The position numbers and the translations under genes were made by a program. Positions 23,861 through 26,313 of a stretch of 26,313 nucleotides of DNA are shown here, piece after piece. The stretch is from Candidatus Pelagibacter sp. GTDB lineage: Bacteria; Pseudomonadota; Alphaproteobacteria; Pelagibacterales; Pelagibacteraceae. How positions within the stretch are numbered: position 1 is the first letter of the stretch; the number at the start of each line of letters is the position of its first letter. The notes under the pieces are model-generated. The model was not told the DNA's origin and ran no database searches. It worked only from the letters and a program-made list of their open reading frames with translations. Location: contig JAOIVP010000010.1 in NCBI GenBank assembly GCA_028224115.1, positions 1-26,313 on the forward strand. The letters run 5' to 3'.

Positions 23861-26313
23861 ATGAATCTAGTCATAGTTGAAAGTCCAGCAAAAGCTAAAA
23901 CTATTAATAAATATTTAGGAGATAATTATACTGTTTTAGCTAGCTATGGTCATATTAGAGATCTGCCATCAAAAAATGGTTCTGTTGATCCAGAACAAAA
24001 TTTTAAAATGGAATGGGAAGTTGATAGCTTTTCTAAAAAATATTTAAAAGAAATTACTGATGCTGCAAAAGATTCAAGTAAAATTATTTTAGCTACTGAC
24101 CCAGATCGCGAAGGTGAAGCAATAGCATGGCACGTAAAAGAGTATTTAAATGAAAAGAAACTTTTAAAAGATAAAGAAGTTGAAAGAGTTGTTTTTAATG
24201 AAATTACCAAAAAGGCAGTAACATATGGAATAGATAATCCTAGACAAATTGAACCGTTACTTGTTGATGCTTATATGGCTAGGAGAGCTCTAGATTATTT
24301 GGTTGGTTTTAATATATCCCCTATTCTCTGGACCAAATTACCAGGATCAAAATCTGCCGGTAGAGTACAATCTGTAGCTTTAAAACTTATAACAGAAAGA
24401 GAACACGAAATAGAGTCTTTTAATCCTGAAGAATTTTGGACCCTAAGTATTAATTTTCAAGATGAACAAAAAAATTTAATTACTTCAAGTATTTCTCAAT
24501 TAGAAGGAGAAAAAATAGAAAAATTTTCTTTTAAAAATAAAAATGAAATTAATGATGCTATAGCAAGCATTGAGAATAAGAAATTCAACATAAGTGATAT
24601 TTCTTCAAAAATTGTTAGCAGAAACCCATCTGGTCCATTTACAACATCAACTTTGCAACAAGTTGCTTCAAGTAGATTGGGATTTGGAGCTTCTAGAACA
24701 ATGCAAATTGCTCAAAGATTATATCAAGGTATTGAAATAGATGGAGAAACAATAGGATTAATTACCTATATGAGAACTGATGGAACAAATCTTTCAGCTG
24801 ACGCAGTTTCAGATTTTAGAGATTTTATTAAAAAAGAATATGGAACAGAATATTTACCTGAAAAACCTCTAAATTATTCTGGAAAAAAAGCAAAAAATGC
24901 ACAAGAAGCTCATGAAGCTATTCGACCAACAGATATAAGTAGATCACCAGATACTGTTAAAAAATATTTGAGTACAGATCAACAAAGACTATATAATCTA
25001 ATTTGGGGTCGAGCTTTATCATCTCAAATGGAGACTGCAAAATTTGACAGAAACACAATAACAATAACTACAGAAGATGGTGGCACAATATGTAAGTCTA
25101 GCGGATCTGTATTAAAATTTGATGGTTTCTTGAAAGTATTCGCAAGTCCAAACAAAGATGAGGATGAAGCTATCTTACCTGAAATGTCAAAAGGACCAAT
25201 TAATATAGAATCTCTTATTGATGAACAACATTTTACGCAACCACCTCCAAGATATTCTGAAGCAAGTTTGGTAAAAAAATTAGAAGAACTTGGTATTGGC
25301 AGACCTTCAACTTATGCAAGCATCATATCTACAATTGCAAACCGTGGGTATGCAGAAATACTTAACAAAAGATTTTTTCCTACAGATCGTGGAAAATTAA
25401 TATCTGCTTTTTTAGAAAAACTATTTTCTAAATATGTCGATTATAATTTTACAGCTGGATTAGAGGACCAGCTAGATGAAATTACTACTGGAAAAGAAAG
25501 TTGGATAAAAGTTTTAGAAATGTTTTGGAAAGATTTTAATCAAAATGTATCAGAGGTAAAAGAAAAAAGAACTAGAGAAGTTCTAGATCTATTAAATGAA
25601 AGTCTAGGAACATTAATTTTTGATAAAGGTAAAGATGGTAAAGTTGTTAGAAAATGTCAATTATGTGATACAGGTTCACTTAGTTTAAAAAATAGCTTTA
25701 GAGGTGGTGCCTTTATTGGTTGTTCAAATTACCCTGAATGTAAATTTACAAGACCCTTATCTAAAGCAAAAGCAGCAGCGCAGTCTCAATTAGCTGAACC
25801 AAAATTCATAGGTAAACATGAAAATGGAAATGATATATTTTTAAAAAATGGTAGATTTGGTCCCTATCTTCAATATGAAAAAATTCCTGAAGAAAAAACT
25901 GATGAAAAAATCACAAAGAAAAAAAAGAAAACAAAAAAACTTAAAGCTGATATAAACGAACTTTTAAAAAATGTTTCAATACCAAAAGGCTTAGAGTTAG
26001 AAAGTATTGATTTAGAAAAAGCTCAATTTTTATGTTCTTTACCTAAATCTTTAGGGTTAAACCCAGAAAATCAAAAAGAAATTACTCTAAATACTGGAAG
26101 ATTTGGTCCATATCTAAAATGTGAAAACAAGTCTGCGAGAATAGAAAATATCGAAGAAATATTTTCAATTGGTCTTAATAGAGCAATTACTTTAATTGCA
26201 GAAGCTAAACCAGGAAGAATGTCCGCTTCAATAATAAAAGATTTGGGCGAACATCCAGAGGATAAAAAGCCTGTAAGAGTAATGAAGGGTCAATATGGTC
26301 CGTATATTAAATA
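23861..26313 (+). CDS. topA: DNA topoisomerase I TopA (3' end outside window)
   Basis: TopA relaxes negatively supercoiled DNA by a type IA mechanism. The frame is open from ATG 23861 to the window edge, 817 codons. The TOPRIM domain shows E7 in IVESPAKAKTINKYLG and the acidic triad D80, D82, E84 in ATDPDREGEAIAWH. SAGRVQSVALKLI and the active-site tyrosine Y303 in LITYMRTDGTNLS follow, then RPTDISR and GIGRPSTYASII. The C-terminal part has one four-cysteine zinc ribbon (C599, C602, C621, C627), fewer than the several in E. coli. After it come topoisomerase C-terminal repeats with the NGRFGPYLQ, TGRFGPYLK and KGQYGPYIK signatures, separated by a lysine-rich linker. The last repeat is cut by the edge. 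Confidence 0.97.
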   Translation, partial: MNLVIVESPAKAKTINKYLGDNYTVLASYGHIRDLPSKNGSVDPEQNFKMEWEVDSFSKKYLKEITDAAKDSSKIILATDPDREGEAIAWHVKEYLNEKKLLKDKEVERVVFNEITKKAVTYGIDNPRQIEPLLVDAYMARRALDYLVGFNISPILWTKLPGSKSAGRVQSVALKLITEREHEIESFNPEEFWTLSINFQDEQKNLITSSISQLEGEKIEKFSFKNKNEINDAIASIENKKFNISDISSKIVSRNPSGPFTTSTLQQVASSRLGFGASRTMQIAQRLYQGIEIDGETIGLITYMRTDGTNLSADAVSDFRDFIKKEYGTEYLPEKPLNYSGKKAKNAQEAHEAIRPTDISRSPDTVKKYLSTDQQRLYNLIWGRALSSQMETAKFDRNTITITTEDGGTICKSSGSVLKFDGFLKVFASPNKDEDEAILPEMSKGPINIESLIDEQHFTQPPPRYSEASLVKKLEELGIGRPSTYASIISTIANRGYAEILNKRFFPTDRGKLISAFLEKLFSKYVDYNFTAGLEDQLDEITTGKESWIKVLEMFWKDFNQNVSEVKEKRTREVLDLLNESLGTLIFDKGKDGKVVRKCQLCDTGSLSLKNSFRGGAFIGCSNYPECKFTRPLSKAKAAAQSQLAEPKFIGKHENGNDIFLKNGRFGPYLQYEKIPEEKTDEKITKKKKKTKKLKADINELLKNVSIPKGLELESIDLEKAQFLCSLPKSLGLNPENQKEITLNTGRFGPYLKCENKSARIENIEEIFSIGLNRAITLIAEAKPGRMSASIIKDLGEHPEDKKPVRVMKGQYGPYIK

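Noticed and set aside
1..26313. CRISPR array, transposon, toxin-antitoxin or phage-defence island
   Set aside because: No spaced direct repeats, terminal inverted repeats, transposase, recombinase or recognisable defence domains appear. Nearly all space is filled by recognised core genes of uniform composition.

Overview
The window is a dense, very AT-rich stretch of bacterial chromosome. Gene content and order match a streamlined marine alphaproteobacterium of the SAR11 (Candidatus Pelagibacter) type. The reasons are A/T-rich codon use, lysine- and asparagine-rich proteins, spacers of 0-50 bases, many TAATG stop/start overlaps, the alphaproteobacterial cluster dapA-smpB-folK-spoT-pyrE-pdxJ, the block pyrB-pyrC'-plsY-topA, and a four-gene sarcosine oxidase operon next to an amino-acid-type ABC transporter. 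Species assignment is inference; no 16S gene is present. I see no insertion sequence, phage gene, CRISPR array or island border.

Layout. Positions 1-4732 (minus strand) hold one probable operon read from dapA (lysine and cell wall) through smpB (trans-translation), folK (folate), the spoT/rel ppGpp enzyme, pyrE (UMP synthesis) and pdxJ (vitamin B6, cut by the window edge). The spoT gene is split into two frames at a run of seven A, and its joined product is unusually short. Positions 4776-7004 (plus) encode a soluble lytic transglycosylase, divergent from dapA. A tRNA-Ser(GCT) gene on the minus strand (7005-7096) directly abuts its stop codon. Positions 7163-13828 (plus) carry soxB-soxD-soxA-soxG (sarcosine to glycine plus a folate C1 unit), then a periplasmic binding protein and an ABC permease, with no ATPase gene beside them.

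Positions 13829-20465 (minus) run from gatC-gatA-gatB (tRNA-dependent amidotransferase) through an O-methyltransferase and trhO (tRNA wobble-uridine hydroxylase), whose genes overlap by one base, to a MATE exporter and a nuclease. Positions 20516-26313 (plus) carry ruvX, pyrB, a catalytically dead dihydroorotase homologue (pyrC'), plsY and the first 817 codons of topA.

Most genes are ordinary housekeeping. The points most worth a second look are: the interrupted and compact spoT; the trhO/O-methyltransferase pair, which suggests 5-methoxyuridine synthesis in tRNA; the inactive dihydroorotase partner of PyrB; the ATPase-less transporter beside the sarcosine oxidase operon; and the absence of rpoZ and dprA from places where many alphaproteobacteria keep them. 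I found no clearly new multi-gene defence or mobile system.
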